Source: a virus
Direction: 5' to 3' (one strand)
Length of the DNA stretch: 32,555 nt
Virus record (IMG/VR): IMGVR_UViG_3300032893_001364
Coordinates: 1 to 32,555 of that record
Below the pieces are notes generated by a model. That model saw only the letters and a list, made by a program, of their open reading frames with translations. It had not been told where the DNA came from and did not search any database. Position numbers and translations under genes: made by a program. Below, piece by piece: positions 1-8,105 of the stretch; positions within the stretch are counted from its first letter, which is position 1; every line of letters starts with the position of its first letter.

Positions 1-1
1 A

Positions 2-1222
2 ATGACGATACTTGATCAATTACACGCAGGCAGCTTCCGAGGAAATAAATTCTATGTCACAGAGGCTTCGACCTCCGGCGGCAGAAAACAGGTAAAGCAT
101 GAGTATCCAAACTCGGATGTGCAAAACATCGAGGACTTGGGGTTCAAACCGCGCAACTTCAAACTGTCAGCTATCATTGCTGGAGATATTGCACCCGATG
201 GAAGTTCCAATTATTTAGAAAAACGTAATGCTCTACTTGCTGCATTGGAACAGCCGGGAGCAGGAACGCTTTCACATCCGTTTTTCTTTTCGTCGCTTCA
301 AGTAATTGCTCGCCCATATTCATTAAGCGAGAAAATGACAGACTTGAATGTTGGATATATTGAATTGGAGTTTGACATATCTGGAGTTCCTTCCAATCCA
401 ACGCCAGAAACGACCTCAGTTGCCCAAATAAATGCACTTGCTGGAAAGGTAATGGATAGCCTTGGCAAGAACATTGACGATGGGTGGGGTACATCGTCTG
501 GTTTCAATCTTTCTTCCGCAAAAGATCTGCTCAACGACTTCACATCTTTTACTCAGTCAACTACACGAAGCATTTACCAAGTACAGACTGAAGTGAATGG
601 ATTTAATAGCATGGTGTCAACATTTTCAAATAACATCGCAACTATTGCTTCTGATCCGTCCAAAGTTTCACAAGGCGTTATTGGAATAATTGAAACAGTT
701 GGCGGATTATATCAAACCACCGAGCAGGCAATGGGAGTACTAAAACAAGGCTTCAGTTTCAACGACAGTGTTCCGTCTATTCTTCCAACGACACCGCAAA
801 GAATCGAAAGAGCATTGAACAACAAATTGATTAAGCATTCAGTACAAGTTGGTTACCTTGCCATGGCGTATCAAGCCGCAGCACAAACTGATTATGCCAC
901 GCTAGACGATCTTGAGGCCGATCAGCAAGTGCTTGAGGCTCAGTTCCAGAAACTTGCAAACGATAGTGTTGATCCAGATACGATGGATACTTTGGCAAAT
1001 CTTCGTGCATCTGCAAATATCTATATGCAGAGCCAGCAATTAACATCGGCTGAAGTCATCAGCATCTACGCAAACGAGTGTCCAATTTCAGTGCTTGCAT
1101 ACAATTATTATGGCAAGGTGACAAACATTGAATCATTGACTTCACTTGTTGCCACGTTGAACCGTCCGATGTCTGACAATCCATCATTCGTTTCTGGAAA
1201 TATCCAGCTTGTCACCGCATGA
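2..1222 (+). CDS. Mu gpN-like DNA circulation / tail protein
   Basis: The N-terminal ~110 residues fit the DNA-circularization N-terminal family (DNA_circ_N). Visible signatures are FRGNKFYV near residue 13, HEYPNSD near residue 33 and EDLG near residue 44. In phage Mu this is gene 43 (gpN), a tail/baseplate protein made between the tape measure and the hub. The remaining ~290 residues are mostly helical-looking and not diagnostic. The ATG at base 2 gives an N-terminus that lines up with the family, so the protein is probably complete even though it touches the window edge. Its end overlaps the hub gene by 4 bases (ATGA). The family call is confident; the exact structural role rests on synteny with Mu. 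Confidence 0.85.
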   Translation: MTILDQLHAGSFRGNKFYVTEASTSGGRKQVKHEYPNSDVQNIEDLGFKPRNFKLSAIIAGDIAPDGSSNYLEKRNALLAALEQPGAGTLSHPFFFSSLQVIARPYSLSEKMTDLNVGYIELEFDISGVPSNPTPETTSVAQINALAGKVMDSLGKNIDDGWGTSSGFNLSSAKDLLNDFTSFTQSTTRSIYQVQTEVNGFNSMVSTFSNNIATIASDPSKVSQGVIGIIETVGGLYQTTEQAMGVLKQGFSFNDSVPSILPTTPQRIERALNNKLIKHSVQVGYLAMAYQAAAQTDYATLDDLEADQQVLEAQFQKLANDSVDPDTMDTLANLRASANIYMQSQQLTSAEVISIYANECPISVLAYNYYGKVTNIESLTSLVATLNRPMSDNPSFVSGNIQLVTA

Positions 1223-2349
1223 TAGCCCTCGAAGTAGGTGGTGTACCGTTCACTAACTTTCTATCCATGACCATTAAAAAGTCCATGGAGGACTTGAGCG
1301 GAACATTCAATTTCAGAGCGTCGAACGCAGACAAAACGACCTTTCCAATAAAGGCCGGTGACGCAGTAAAAATAACCTACTACAACTCGAAAAATAAACC
1401 ATTTGTTCTAATCACTGGCTTCGTCGATATGATTACACCGTCAGTAGATCCAAACTCACATGACGTTTACATACAGGGCAGGGATGTTACTTGTGACATC
1501 GTTGATTCAACGCTTGGGGAAGGATCTGTTATATTTAATAACGAAGCCACACTGACACAAATAATTCAAACTGCTCTTGCTTCAATAGGGAGCAGCATAA
1601 AAATTATTAACCAAGCAGGCACGATAACCAATCCAAGCAGCATTGAGCGGCCACAAGGTCAGGCAGGGCAGGGCGTGTTCGATTTTATTGAAAAGCAGGC
1701 AAGGCTTCGCGCCGTTCTTCTTACCACCGATGGACTTGGAAATTTGATTATCACCAGAACAGGAACAGACGACTCAAAGTTCACTATTTTGAATCAGTAC
1801 AACAATTCAAAAAATAACGTCCTGTACAGTTCGGCAACTTATGATCTTTCAAAAAGGTTCAACAAATATATTTGTGTGTCGCAAAAAAACTTGGTTGCCA
1901 TGAATGATAGTGAGGAGGATAGCGGTCAGGAGGATGATGCAGCCGCAAACGAGATTGCGATTGATAATGGTATTGCATACGACAAAGACATTCGAGCAGG
2001 CAGAACATTAACCTTGGTAGTCGAAAATGCGTCCAGTAGTGATCAGCTCACGCAAAGAGCAAAATGGGAAGCTAGCGTAAGGAAAGCCAGAAGCCTAACC
2101 TATACCGCATCTGTGTACGGAATGGAGAACCCAGAAACGAATAACGTGTTCGTATTTAATCAACTGGTGAATGTAATTGACGACAATGAAGGACTATCAG
2201 TACAAATGCTTATAAAATCGCTTGTGTTCACAGTTGAGGTTGATGGTGGTACGACGACCCAATTTGAGTGTGTTGACAGAAACGCTTACTCACTTGATCT
2301 GAACGAGCCAATTTTTTACAACATACAAGACCCATACGAGGCGCTATGA
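1219..2349 (+). CDS. Mu gp44 (gpP)-like baseplate hub protein
   Basis: 376 residues beginning MIALEVGGVPFTNF, followed by beta-rich sequence with the pattern of the contractile-tail hub family (Mu gp44/gpP, P2 gpD, T4 gp27). This protein forms the trimeric hub on which the cell-puncturing spike sits. Supporting evidence is the length close to Mu gp44 and the position directly between the DNA circulation gene and the spike gene. A short acidic stretch around residues 232-245 (DSEEDSGQEDD) is a probable surface loop. It overlaps both neighbours by 4 bases, so translation is likely coupled. No missing or broken part was seen. Confidence 0.85.
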   Translation: MIALEVGGVPFTNFLSMTIKKSMEDLSGTFNFRASNADKTTFPIKAGDAVKITYYNSKNKPFVLITGFVDMITPSVDPNSHDVYIQGRDVTCDIVDSTLGEGSVIFNNEATLTQIIQTALASIGSSIKIINQAGTITNPSSIERPQGQAGQGVFDFIEKQARLRAVLLTTDGLGNLIITRTGTDDSKFTILNQYNNSKNNVLYSSATYDLSKRFNKYICVSQKNLVAMNDSEEDSGQEDDAAANEIAIDNGIAYDKDIRAGRTLTLVVENASSSDQLTQRAKWEASVRKARSLTYTASVYGMENPETNNVFVFNQLVNVIDDNEGLSVQMLIKSLVFTVEVDGGTTTQFECVDRNAYSLDLNEPIFYNIQDPYEAL

Positions 2350-2891
2350 AATCATTGATACGCGGACTTATAAAACTTTGCGTTCCGAAGAAAAACTCAT
2401 CGGATACCGACAACTTTCCTACCTGCCAGATAATGACCCTTGGAGCTGCCAGCGACGCTATTGTTCTGCAACCGTATGGGTTGACCTCCCGCCCTCCAGA
2501 AGCCGGTTGCCTCGGCCTCGTATTTAACATTCAAGGCCAACAACAGAACAAGATTTTCATTCCTTTTGCCCCTCGACTGCGAAAGAAAGGGTTGAAGGCA
2601 GGTGAAGTAGTTTTTGAAAACATGCTGGCACATAGCTTTTTCAAACTGAATGCGGCTGGAGGGCTGGAAATAAACATCCCGGGGGATATTTCTGAAACCT
2701 TCAAAAACATCACAATCAAGGGTCTGAATGCTACGACTACTTTGAATGCGTTGAATCTGAATGTCACTACAGTAAACCTTGTCGGAAACCTCAACATTAC
2801 TGGTACACTTATGGTTAATGGCAAGAATATTGGAGTCCATCAACACGGAGGGGTTGCTACTGGAACCCATAACACGGGTAATAACCTATGA
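2346..2891 (+). CDS. Mu gp45-like baseplate spike protein
   Basis: 181 residues. The central part reads like an OB-fold (CLGLVFNIQGQQQNKIFIPFAP). The C-terminal third has alternating hydrophobic/polar strands (TTTLNALNLNVTTVNLVGNL) typical of a trimeric beta-helix. The very end carries H165-Q-H167 and H175, matching the apical HxH metal-binding tip described for Mu gp45 and P2 gpV, where the histidines of three chains hold an iron ion. It would act as the membrane-piercing tip of the contractile tail. It overlaps the hub gene upstream and the gp46-like gene downstream by 4 bases each. Confidence 0.88.
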   Translation: MKSLIRGLIKLCVPKKNSSDTDNFPTCQIMTLGAASDAIVLQPYGLTSRPPEAGCLGLVFNIQGQQQNKIFIPFAPRLRKKGLKAGEVVFENMLAHSFFKLNAAGGLEINIPGDISETFKNITIKGLNATTTLNALNLNVTTVNLVGNLNITGTLMVNGKNIGVHQHGGVATGTHNTGNNL

Positions 2892-3331
2892 AGTACCAAG
2901 ATGTTGCGTTTAACTACAATGCTGGCTACTGGGACTTATCACTCGGTACTGACGGAGATTTTTCAAAGGTTGACTCATTCGATACAGCCATACTTTTGTC
3001 TGCCATCGGGAGTAATAGAAGGGCTTCCGCAGACGAAGTTTCATTGCCTCAAAATCGACAAGGATGGATTGGCGATGCAAATAATGCCGTGGAATACGGT
3101 TCAAAACTTTGGATTTTGTTTCAGGCAAGACTAACTCTTAAAACCTTGAACCAAGCCAGAACCTATCTGGAGCAAGCGATGCAATGGTTTTTGGACTACA
3201 ATTACGCCGATGAAGTGGTGATTAATATGACTCGTACAAGTACAGCAGCAATTGCCGATATAACGCTCAAAGTCTCTCAGGATTTAGTGGCGCATAAAGA
3301 ATTAGTATTGTGGGAGAACACAGGTGCTTAA
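2888..3331 (+). CDS. Mu gp46-like baseplate protein (gp25/gpW family)
   Basis: 147 residues starting MKYQDVAFNYNAGYWDLSLGTDGDF. The motif ILLSAIGSNRRASADEVSLPQNRQGWIGD is typical of the phage GP46 family, a short wedge protein related to T4 gp25, which nucleates the tail sheath. Family members are about 140-150 residues, so it appears complete. It lies between the spike and baseplate J genes as in Mu, overlapping them by 4 and 8 bases. The family assignment is firm; the sheath-initiator role comes from homologues. Confidence 0.85.
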   Translation: MKYQDVAFNYNAGYWDLSLGTDGDFSKVDSFDTAILLSAIGSNRRASADEVSLPQNRQGWIGDANNAVEYGSKLWILFQARLTLKTLNQARTYLEQAMQWFLDYNYADEVVINMTRTSTAAIADITLKVSQDLVAHKELVLWENTGA

Positions 3332-4628
3332 CATACCAACGAACCCAAAATCACTGGAAGATCGAAGTAAAACTGACCTTGTTGCAGAGCTTCCTTCAAC
3401 GGCAAATCCGTTTCTTCAGGAATCATGGATGGCAGCACAGGCAATTGCCAATGCTCGCCGCGTGTATGAGTTCTATCAACAATTGACCATCCTCGAACAA
3501 GAAGCAATCCCCATCACCGCACAGGAAAAGGTTCAGCAATGGGCATCGTATTGGGGTCTGACCTTAAATCCGGCAACCCAGTCTGCTGGTAATGTTATTG
3601 CAACCGGAACAGCAGGAACGCTGATTGACACCACGGCGCAACTTCAGGCGTCGAATGGAATTCAGTATGGGATTACAGCGGCGGCAACTATTTCAAATCA
3701 ATCTGCCGGTATTTCATCACTGACTCATGTTGGTCTGGTAGCAACCGCCGTATTGACTTCGAACATAAGCATGTATACCGGAATGACGATGACCATTTCA
3801 GGGGCGGTTCAGTCTTCATACAATGGCGATTTTACGATCACCGTTTTAAGTAATAACTCCTTCACCTATACAATGGCATCGAATCCCGGAGCGAACGCTA
3901 CCGGAACCCTTTTGGCAGCATTTACAACTGCCGTATTGCAGGTGCAATCAATTCAGTTCGAGGGTGATGCTGGTGCTGGTGAAGTGAATCAGGATGCAAA
4001 TGCTAAACTAACCATCGTTTCTCCGATCGTAGGGGTCAACAACAACTTCTACGTAGATCAGGGTGGACTTGGCGGCGGCGTGATTCAGGAAACGATTTCA
4101 CAACTAAAAACAAGGCTTATTAACAGGGTTCAGAATCCGGTTGCCATGTTCAATGATGCCGCGATCCGCGCCAATATCATTGACAATATACCCGGAGTTA
4201 CGGGAGTATTTATTCAGGACGCTACCCCCGCTGCCGGTCAGGTGACTATCTATTTTGTGCGTGCCAATGATGCAAGCCCGATCCCATCCGGTGCAGACGT
4301 AACAGCCGTTTATAATCAAACGCTGAAAATTAAACCGGCAAATACACTGAGCAGTGATGTAATAGTTTCTGCTCCGACTCCAGTTGCCACTACTTTTAAC
4401 TTCACGGCAATGACCCCGAACGACGCAGGAACACAGGCAGCGGTAACGGCTGCTTTGGATGCTTTGTTTCGTGATGAGGGCGCTGTAGGATCGCCAATGA
4501 CCAAGGTTCAGTACAACGCAGCGATAGCCAATGCAGGCGTTACCGCTTTCACCCTGTCGTCACCAACTGGCGATATTGGTGGCGGCGCAAGTCAGTATCC
4601 AACTCTATCGGGCGTTAATTATCCATGA
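3324..4628 (+). CDS. Baseplate J-like protein (Mu gp47)
   Basis: 434 residues, starting at a GTG with GGGAG seven bases upstream and overlapping the gp46-like gene. The flanking parts match baseplate J/Mu gp47 (T4 gp6-type wedge protein): an N-terminal helical segment, then VNNNFYVDQGGLGGGVIQETISQLKTRLINR in the middle, and a C-terminal alpha/beta domain. Residues ~124-196 look like an inserted small beta domain (THVGLVATAVLTSN to YTMASNPGANATG), a type also seen as decoration in phage tail proteins. The protein builds the baseplate wedge around the hub. It ends in an ATGA overlap with the next gene. Confidence 0.85.
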   Translation: MLNIPTNPKSLEDRSKTDLVAELPSTANPFLQESWMAAQAIANARRVYEFYQQLTILEQEAIPITAQEKVQQWASYWGLTLNPATQSAGNVIATGTAGTLIDTTAQLQASNGIQYGITAAATISNQSAGISSLTHVGLVATAVLTSNISMYTGMTMTISGAVQSSYNGDFTITVLSNNSFTYTMASNPGANATGTLLAAFTTAVLQVQSIQFEGDAGAGEVNQDANAKLTIVSPIVGVNNNFYVDQGGLGGGVIQETISQLKTRLINRVQNPVAMFNDAAIRANIIDNIPGVTGVFIQDATPAAGQVTIYFVRANDASPIPSGADVTAVYNQTLKIKPANTLSSDVIVSAPTPVATTFNFTAMTPNDAGTQAAVTAALDALFRDEGAVGSPMTKVQYNAAIANAGVTAFTLSSPTGDIGGGASQYPTLSGVNYP

Positions 4629-5293
4629 TGTTTAAGCAGCACAGCATCGAAGAACATGCCTCGGCAATAGCGGCATACTTGCCGAATGGCAGGCTATTCG
4701 AAGCAAAAAACATTGATGGATCACTTTATCGGATGTTCCTGAAAGGGCTAGCACATACGAATCAGGATGTGGAATCAATGCTCATGCTTTTTGAGCAAGA
4801 AATTGATATTTCGCAAACAACGCTTTTTATAACTGAGTGGGAGAAAACTGTAGGGATACCGGACTCCTGTTTCGATACGAATGTTTCGCTGGAAACTCGC
4901 AGGAAGCAGGTTATCCTGAAACTGGCCTCACTCGGCGTACAGACATCGGACGATTTTATAAACCTTGCAGCCATATACGGGGTAACGATCACCATTACCT
5001 CTGGGATCGTGTACGATTCCTTCCCCATGACGTTTCCAATCATTTTTTTCAATAATGCCAAGGAAGCTCGCTTCACGATGGTAGTCACTTACTATATTGA
5101 AGCCCAGTACCGTTTCCCGTACACTTTCCCTATTGTTTTTGGGAATCAATCAATACCAATTTTGGAGTGTCTTTTCAGGAAATTAGCTCCGGCCAACGTC
5201 GATGTTTACTTCCTGCAGTCAGACCAAAAACCAAGTCCACCGAACACTGGTGGCTTTAGTTTCGGTTTCAATGAAGGGTTCCAAATTTATTAG
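4625..5293 (+). CDS. Mu gp48-like tail protein (DUF2313/YmfQ)
   Basis: 222 residues beginning MMFKQHSIEEHASAIAAYLPNGRLFEAK, with TEWEKTVGIPDSCFDTN and RRKQVILKLASLGVQTSDDFINLAAIYG. These match the YmfQ/DUF2313 family, represented by Mu gp48 and functionally equivalent to P2 gpI. Such proteins link the baseplate wedge to the tail fibres. The C-terminus has aromatic and glycine-rich sequence (GGFSFGFNEGFQIY), a likely fibre-docking tail. Two in-frame ATGs are adjacent (4625 and 4628); the first overlaps the previous stop. The tail fibre gene follows after 11 bases. Confidence 0.82.
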   Translation: MMFKQHSIEEHASAIAAYLPNGRLFEAKNIDGSLYRMFLKGLAHTNQDVESMLMLFEQEIDISQTTLFITEWEKTVGIPDSCFDTNVSLETRRKQVILKLASLGVQTSDDFINLAAIYGVTITITSGIVYDSFPMTFPIIFFNNAKEARFTMVVTYYIEAQYRFPYTFPIVFGNQSIPILECLFRKLAPANVDVYFLQSDQKPSPPNTGGFSFGFNEGFQIY

Positions 5294-5304
5294 AGGACTA
5301 TGAA

Positions 5305-6558
5305 ATGCAATCGTTAACAGGCAAAGCTACAGGCGACACCTTAACCGCAACCGAGTGGAATCAACTCCCGCAGGAGGTTCAGAATGTCATCACGGCATTA
5401 GGCCAAAGCCTATCAAACGGCGATCTAAACCAATTAGGAAAAGCGATTGCTGGTTACGCCGCATCTTCTGAGTTTTTCACTGATTCTGGTACAGCCAATG
5501 CTATTAACTTGGTACCGGGAGGAAGCCTACAAGCGCCTACCAGTTTCCAGAATGGTATGCGCGTTCGCCTTCGTAAAGGCATCACCAATACTTCAAACGT
5601 CACTCTGGTTGTTGGCTCGCTTGCATCCAAAAAAGTTCTTGACCAGACAGGATCAGCACTTGCCTCTGGTGATTTAACAGCCGGACTACCTTACGAGTTC
5701 TGGTATGACATTACTGCAGACTCAGCAGCAGGCGCATGGATTTACAAAAAGCCTTCCTCGCTTACCAACAGTCTGCCACGCAATTATATTGATGGGCTGA
5801 TACTTTCAAACAACGCAACGACGCCAGCAACCTGTCTGGATATTGCAGCTGGTACTTGCAAAGATTCAGCGAATACAACCGACTTCACGCTCGCTTCGGC
5901 AATGAGCAAACAGATTACTGCTACATGGACGCAAGGCGGCACTCCCGGGACACCAGTAGGCGGATTCCCCTCTGGATTAACCTCGGGCGCACCTGTAAAT
6001 AACACTTGGTACATGGTATTCGCAATTTGGAAGCCGAGTGGCCAAGTGGACTTCGGGTTTGACATTTCATCCAATGCCGCACAACTTATGGCTTCCGCAA
6101 GCGGATCTGGCTATACCAAATACCGTCAGATAGGATGGATTCGATACGGAGTTGGGACAATCCTGAAGTTTTTCCAAAATGGAAACAATTTTGAGTATGA
6201 CGTTCCAATTCAAGATATTTTTGGACTAAATACGGCCAACACTGACATAAAAACAGTCACAGCCCCTCCTAATACAAAAGTTGACTTTGCTGTTTTTGTG
6301 GCGAACTCTGACGCAAGCTCAAGTAACACTGTGTACATGAAATTAAGGCAAACACAGGAAACATCAGCCATTGCGGGCTCGGCGGGTTTTGATATGCAGG
6401 CAGTGAGATCAGCAGGCGCATGGACTTCCCCTTGCTCCGGGAAGGTTTCGCAATACGTTGACAGTTCGAGTCAGTTGAAACTTTCTGTTTCAGACACTGC
6501 CAGAACATTCGTTACATTATCAGCTTGCGGCTGGACTGATTACCGAGGTCAGCAGTAA
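5305..6558 (+). CDS. Tail fibre / receptor-binding protein
   Basis: 417 residues, last gene of the tail operon, preceded by GAGGA about ten bases upstream. The N-terminal ~60 residues (TGDTLTATEWNQLPQEVQNVITALGQ) resemble the attachment segment of many phage fibres. The rest is rich in Ser, Thr, Gly, Asn and Ala with repeated short beta patterns, as expected of a trimeric fibre. No chaperone gene or invertible segment is seen after it. Position after the gp48-like gene equals that of the Mu S fibre. Sequence of the C-terminal receptor-binding part is not recognised, so the host receptor cannot be inferred. Confidence 0.7.
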   Translation: MQSLTGKATGDTLTATEWNQLPQEVQNVITALGQSLSNGDLNQLGKAIAGYAASSEFFTDSGTANAINLVPGGSLQAPTSFQNGMRVRLRKGITNTSNVTLVVGSLASKKVLDQTGSALASGDLTAGLPYEFWYDITADSAAGAWIYKKPSSLTNSLPRNYIDGLILSNNATTPATCLDIAAGTCKDSANTTDFTLASAMSKQITATWTQGGTPGTPVGGFPSGLTSGAPVNNTWYMVFAIWKPSGQVDFGFDISSNAAQLMASASGSGYTKYRQIGWIRYGVGTILKFFQNGNNFEYDVPIQDIFGLNTANTDIKTVTAPPNTKVDFAVFVANSDASSSNTVYMKLRQTQETSAIAGSAGFDMQAVRSAGAWTSPCSGKVSQYVDSSSQLKLSVSDTARTFVTLSACGWTDYRGQQ

Positions 6559-6573
6559 TAAGTAATGCTTCCG

Positions 6574-6622
6574 CTCCCTGCAACAGCCAGTATCGTGGCT
6601 CCCTACGCTACTGGCTAGGGAG
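6574..6622. terminator. Hairpin between convergent genes, candidate bidirectional terminator
   Basis: AGCCAGTA at 6585-6592 pairs with TACTGGCT at 6609-6616, and CTCCCT at 6574-6579 pairs with AGGGAG at 6617-6622, leaving a five-base bulge on the left arm. The hairpin covers the gap between the tail fibre stop and the RuvC-like stop and reaches a few codons into the latter. It has no strong T-run on either side, so intrinsic termination is plausible but not certain. Confidence 0.5.
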
Positions 6623-7111
6623 TGGAGGCATCACTAAAACACTTGCCTTTGGATCGTACAAGGCAATTAAAATAGCGTCACAGCGGCCATCCTTCAGCCC
6701 TCCCATTCGGCCACGGATATTTGCCTCCGGGTAGATGGTGTCCACAACATCTGCAGAATGTATACCTTCCTTCGTTTTTCCAACTACGCCAAACTGCTTT
6801 TGCCACTTTTTGGGCTGGACTACTTCGTAAGGTATTTCCAGAACCTCCAGAACCGAGAAAACAGCTTGGTATGACATCCCGAAGGAAAACATGGATGAAA
6901 CCCCTTGCCCGGGCATGGCGCTTGCTCGCTCGACGTTTACGCGCTCAGGCCTGTGGCGCAGTAACGCGTCTGCCAGCGCCTTTGAGTCAACCATATTGCC
7001 TTTGTCCCACTGGGTGGGCTTTTTCGGCATGTCTATCACTTCGAGTAGGGTGAAGTCGTTAAAAAAAGCGATGCCGCCGCTCAAACCAACATCTATGCCT
7101 GCGTAAATCAT
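6608..7111 (-). CDS. RuvC-like Holliday junction resolvase
   Basis: 167 residues with an RNase H-like RuvC fold. The first acidic residue is D7 in GIDVGLSGG, the second is E61 in RVNVERA, and a C-terminal pair D141/D145 lies in LKDGRCDAILIALYD. This is the catalytic acid set of RuvC-type endonucleases, which cut four-way DNA junctions. In a phage it would resolve recombination or replication intermediates before packaging. It is the last gene of a three-gene leftward operon, 24 bases after DUF1367. GGAAC lies upstream of the ATG. It could be annotated crossover junction endodeoxyribonuclease; the exact substrate is inferred. Confidence 0.85.
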   Translation of the reverse strand: MIYAGIDVGLSGGIAFFNDFTLLEVIDMPKKPTQWDKGNMVDSKALADALLRHRPERVNVERASAMPGQGVSSMFSFGMSYQAVFSVLEVLEIPYEVVQPKKWQKQFGVVGKTKEGIHSADVVDTIYPEANIRGRMGGLKDGRCDAILIALYDPKASVLVMPPLPSQ

Positions 7112-7135
7112 AATTGTTCCATGTGAAACATTAGT

Positions 7136-7618
7136 TTAGGAAAAGGACAGCAATTCATCTATGACCTGGTCTAGGTCGTCTTTTGTGTAATTGGTACAAA
7201 CCATTGCCAGAATGGCGTCAAGTGAGCGGTTGTAGATACCCTCGAAAACGGTGTCGTCTTCGAGCTTGCTGAAGGATATTGATTTTGCACGAGGCGTGTA
7301 CTCGTTCCATTTTATGCTATAGACCATTTCGCACCATCCAGCCGCTATTAGAATGTCCTCTCTGAATTTATCCTCGTCCTTTTTTGGCGCTCCAAACTGG
7401 GCAAACCGGGTGTCTTTTGGATCGTATGGGGCTGGCTCCCAATGGCTGAACCCTACCTCCATCAGGGCAAAAAACTTGCGGAGAAACTTCAAATTGCGGG
7501 GTATGGTGGCATTGATCTGGTAGACCACGCCAAGGCGCAGCTTGTCGAAGTTTTGTTTGTCTATGGCAGAAGCCGGTATCAATGTGCCGGCGGATGTGGC
7601 TACAGCGCAGAATTTCAT
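7136..7618 (-). CDS. DUF1367 family phage protein
   Basis: 160 residues. The N-terminal pattern (GTLIPASAIDKQNFDKLRLG, then PRNLKFLRKFFALMEVGFSHW) is the hallmark of DUF1367, a family found in nin-like regions of lambdoid and related phages, often next to RusA/RuvC resolvases. Its biochemical function is unknown to me. Here too it neighbours a resolvase. GGAG sits about eight bases before the ATG. The gene lies between the helix-turn-helix gene (25 bases away) and the RuvC-like gene (24 bases away) on the same strand, so all three are probably one transcript. Confidence 0.8.
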   Translation of the reverse strand: MKFCAVATSAGTLIPASAIDKQNFDKLRLGVVYQINATIPRNLKFLRKFFALMEVGFSHWEPAPYDPKDTRFAQFGAPKKDEDKFREDILIAAGWCEMVYSIKWNEYTPRAKSISFSKLEDDTVFEGIYNRSLDAILAMVCTNYTKDDLDQVIDELLSFS

Positions 7619-7643
7619 AGTTGCAACTCCGTTTGGGGGTTGG

Positions 7644-7865
7644 TTAAAGGATTTTGTTCACCGTGGTTTTCTCGACCAGCAGGGTCGTTTTTTTGGCTCG
7701 CTCGTCGATAATGACGTGGCATTGCTCCTGCTCATACCGGTAGATGGTCGCCACGCCGAGTCCAAAGAAGTCAGCAGCCCACTGACGCGCCTTAGTGCCT
7801 TTTAAGCCATTTATAGCCTGTATTCTCGACATAAAGCCTGAAAACGGTATCAAATTCTTTTTCAT
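7644..7865 (-). CDS. Small helix-turn-helix regulator candidate
   Basis: 73 residues from the ATG at 7865. The segment KARQWAADFFGLGVATIYRYEQEQ (about residues 25-48) has the spacing of a helix-turn-helix, with Gly at the turn and a Tyr/Arg-rich recognition helix. The reading frame can be extended to a TTG at 7895, but that codon lies inside the probable -10 box of its own promoter, so the ATG is preferred. GGCAG lies just upstream. It heads the leftward operon and faces the early genes across a control region, the usual place of a Cro/repressor-type gene. It is the best candidate to bind the TATCAAWWTTGATA palindromes, one of which overlaps its own promoter. DNA binding is inferred. Confidence 0.6.
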   Translation of the reverse strand: MKKNLIPFSGFMSRIQAINGLKGTKARQWAADFFGLGVATIYRYEQEQCHVIIDERAKKTTLLVEKTTVNKIL

Positions 7866-7894
7866 ATCTACTGCCAGTCGGTTAATTTCATGCA

Positions 7895-7923
7895 ATTATA
7901 AATAGTATTTATCAAAAATGATA
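7895..7923 (-). promoter_or_regulatory. Leftward promoter with operator TATCAAAAATGATA
   Basis: A -10 box TATAAT reads leftward at 7900-7895. The 14-bp near-palindrome TATCAAAAATGATA occupies 7910-7923, over the spacer and -35 region, and no strong -35 hexamer is seen. Transcription would start near 7888 and give a leader of about 22 bases before the ATG at 7865. The operator implies repression or activation by the same factor that controls the other copies. Confidence 0.6.
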
Positions 7924-7950
7924 TACAAATATCGACCCAAAATAGGGCGC

Positions 7951-7991
7951 TGCCTATGCACCATATAGGCAAACACCCCTCGGATTTCCGA
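7951..7991. promoter_or_regulatory. Two further small palindromes in the divergent control region
   Basis: TGCCTAT (7951-7957) and ATAGGCA (7965-7971) form a 7-bp inverted repeat with a 7-base spacer. TCGGATTTCCGA (7980-7991) is a 5-bp inverted repeat with a 2-base centre. Both lie between the two divergent promoters in otherwise non-coding DNA (7866-8105). They could be sites for a second regulator; no protein can be assigned. Confidence 0.35.
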
Positions 7992-8023
7992 TACCAAAAA
8001 AACAAAGAACTAATAAAAACTGG

Positions 8024-8053
8024 TTGTCAACTGTATCAAAATTGATATATCAT
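8024..8053 (+). promoter_or_regulatory. Rightward early promoter with operator TATCAAAATTGATA
   Basis: TTGTCA (8024-8029) and TATCAT (8048-8053) are separated by 18 bases. The spacer is filled by the 14-bp palindrome TATCAAAATTGATA at 8034-8047. Transcription would start near 8060, downstream of the ATG at 8055, which supports the later ATG at 8106 for the first gene. Confidence 0.65.
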
Positions 8054-8105
8054 TATGTTGTGGTTGAGGCAATTACGCCCAACCAGCAACCTAGAGGAAC
8101 TACAC

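Noticed and set aside
7442-7805. Plus-strand reading frames opposite DUF1367 and the regulator gene
   Set aside because: They have no ribosome sites or recognisable domains and run antisense to well-supported genes.
7866-7895. N-terminal extension of the helix-turn-helix gene to TTG at 7895
   Set aside because: The TTG is inside the TATAAT of the leftward promoter, so it would not be on the transcript.
8055-8105. Earlier ATG (8055) for the first early gene
   Set aside because: It lies upstream of the predicted transcription start and has no ribosome site, unlike the ATG at 8106.
6608-8105. Lysogeny module (integrase, repressor, attachment site)
   Set aside because: A small helix-turn-helix gene is present, but no integrase, excisionase or att-like repeat was seen in the window.
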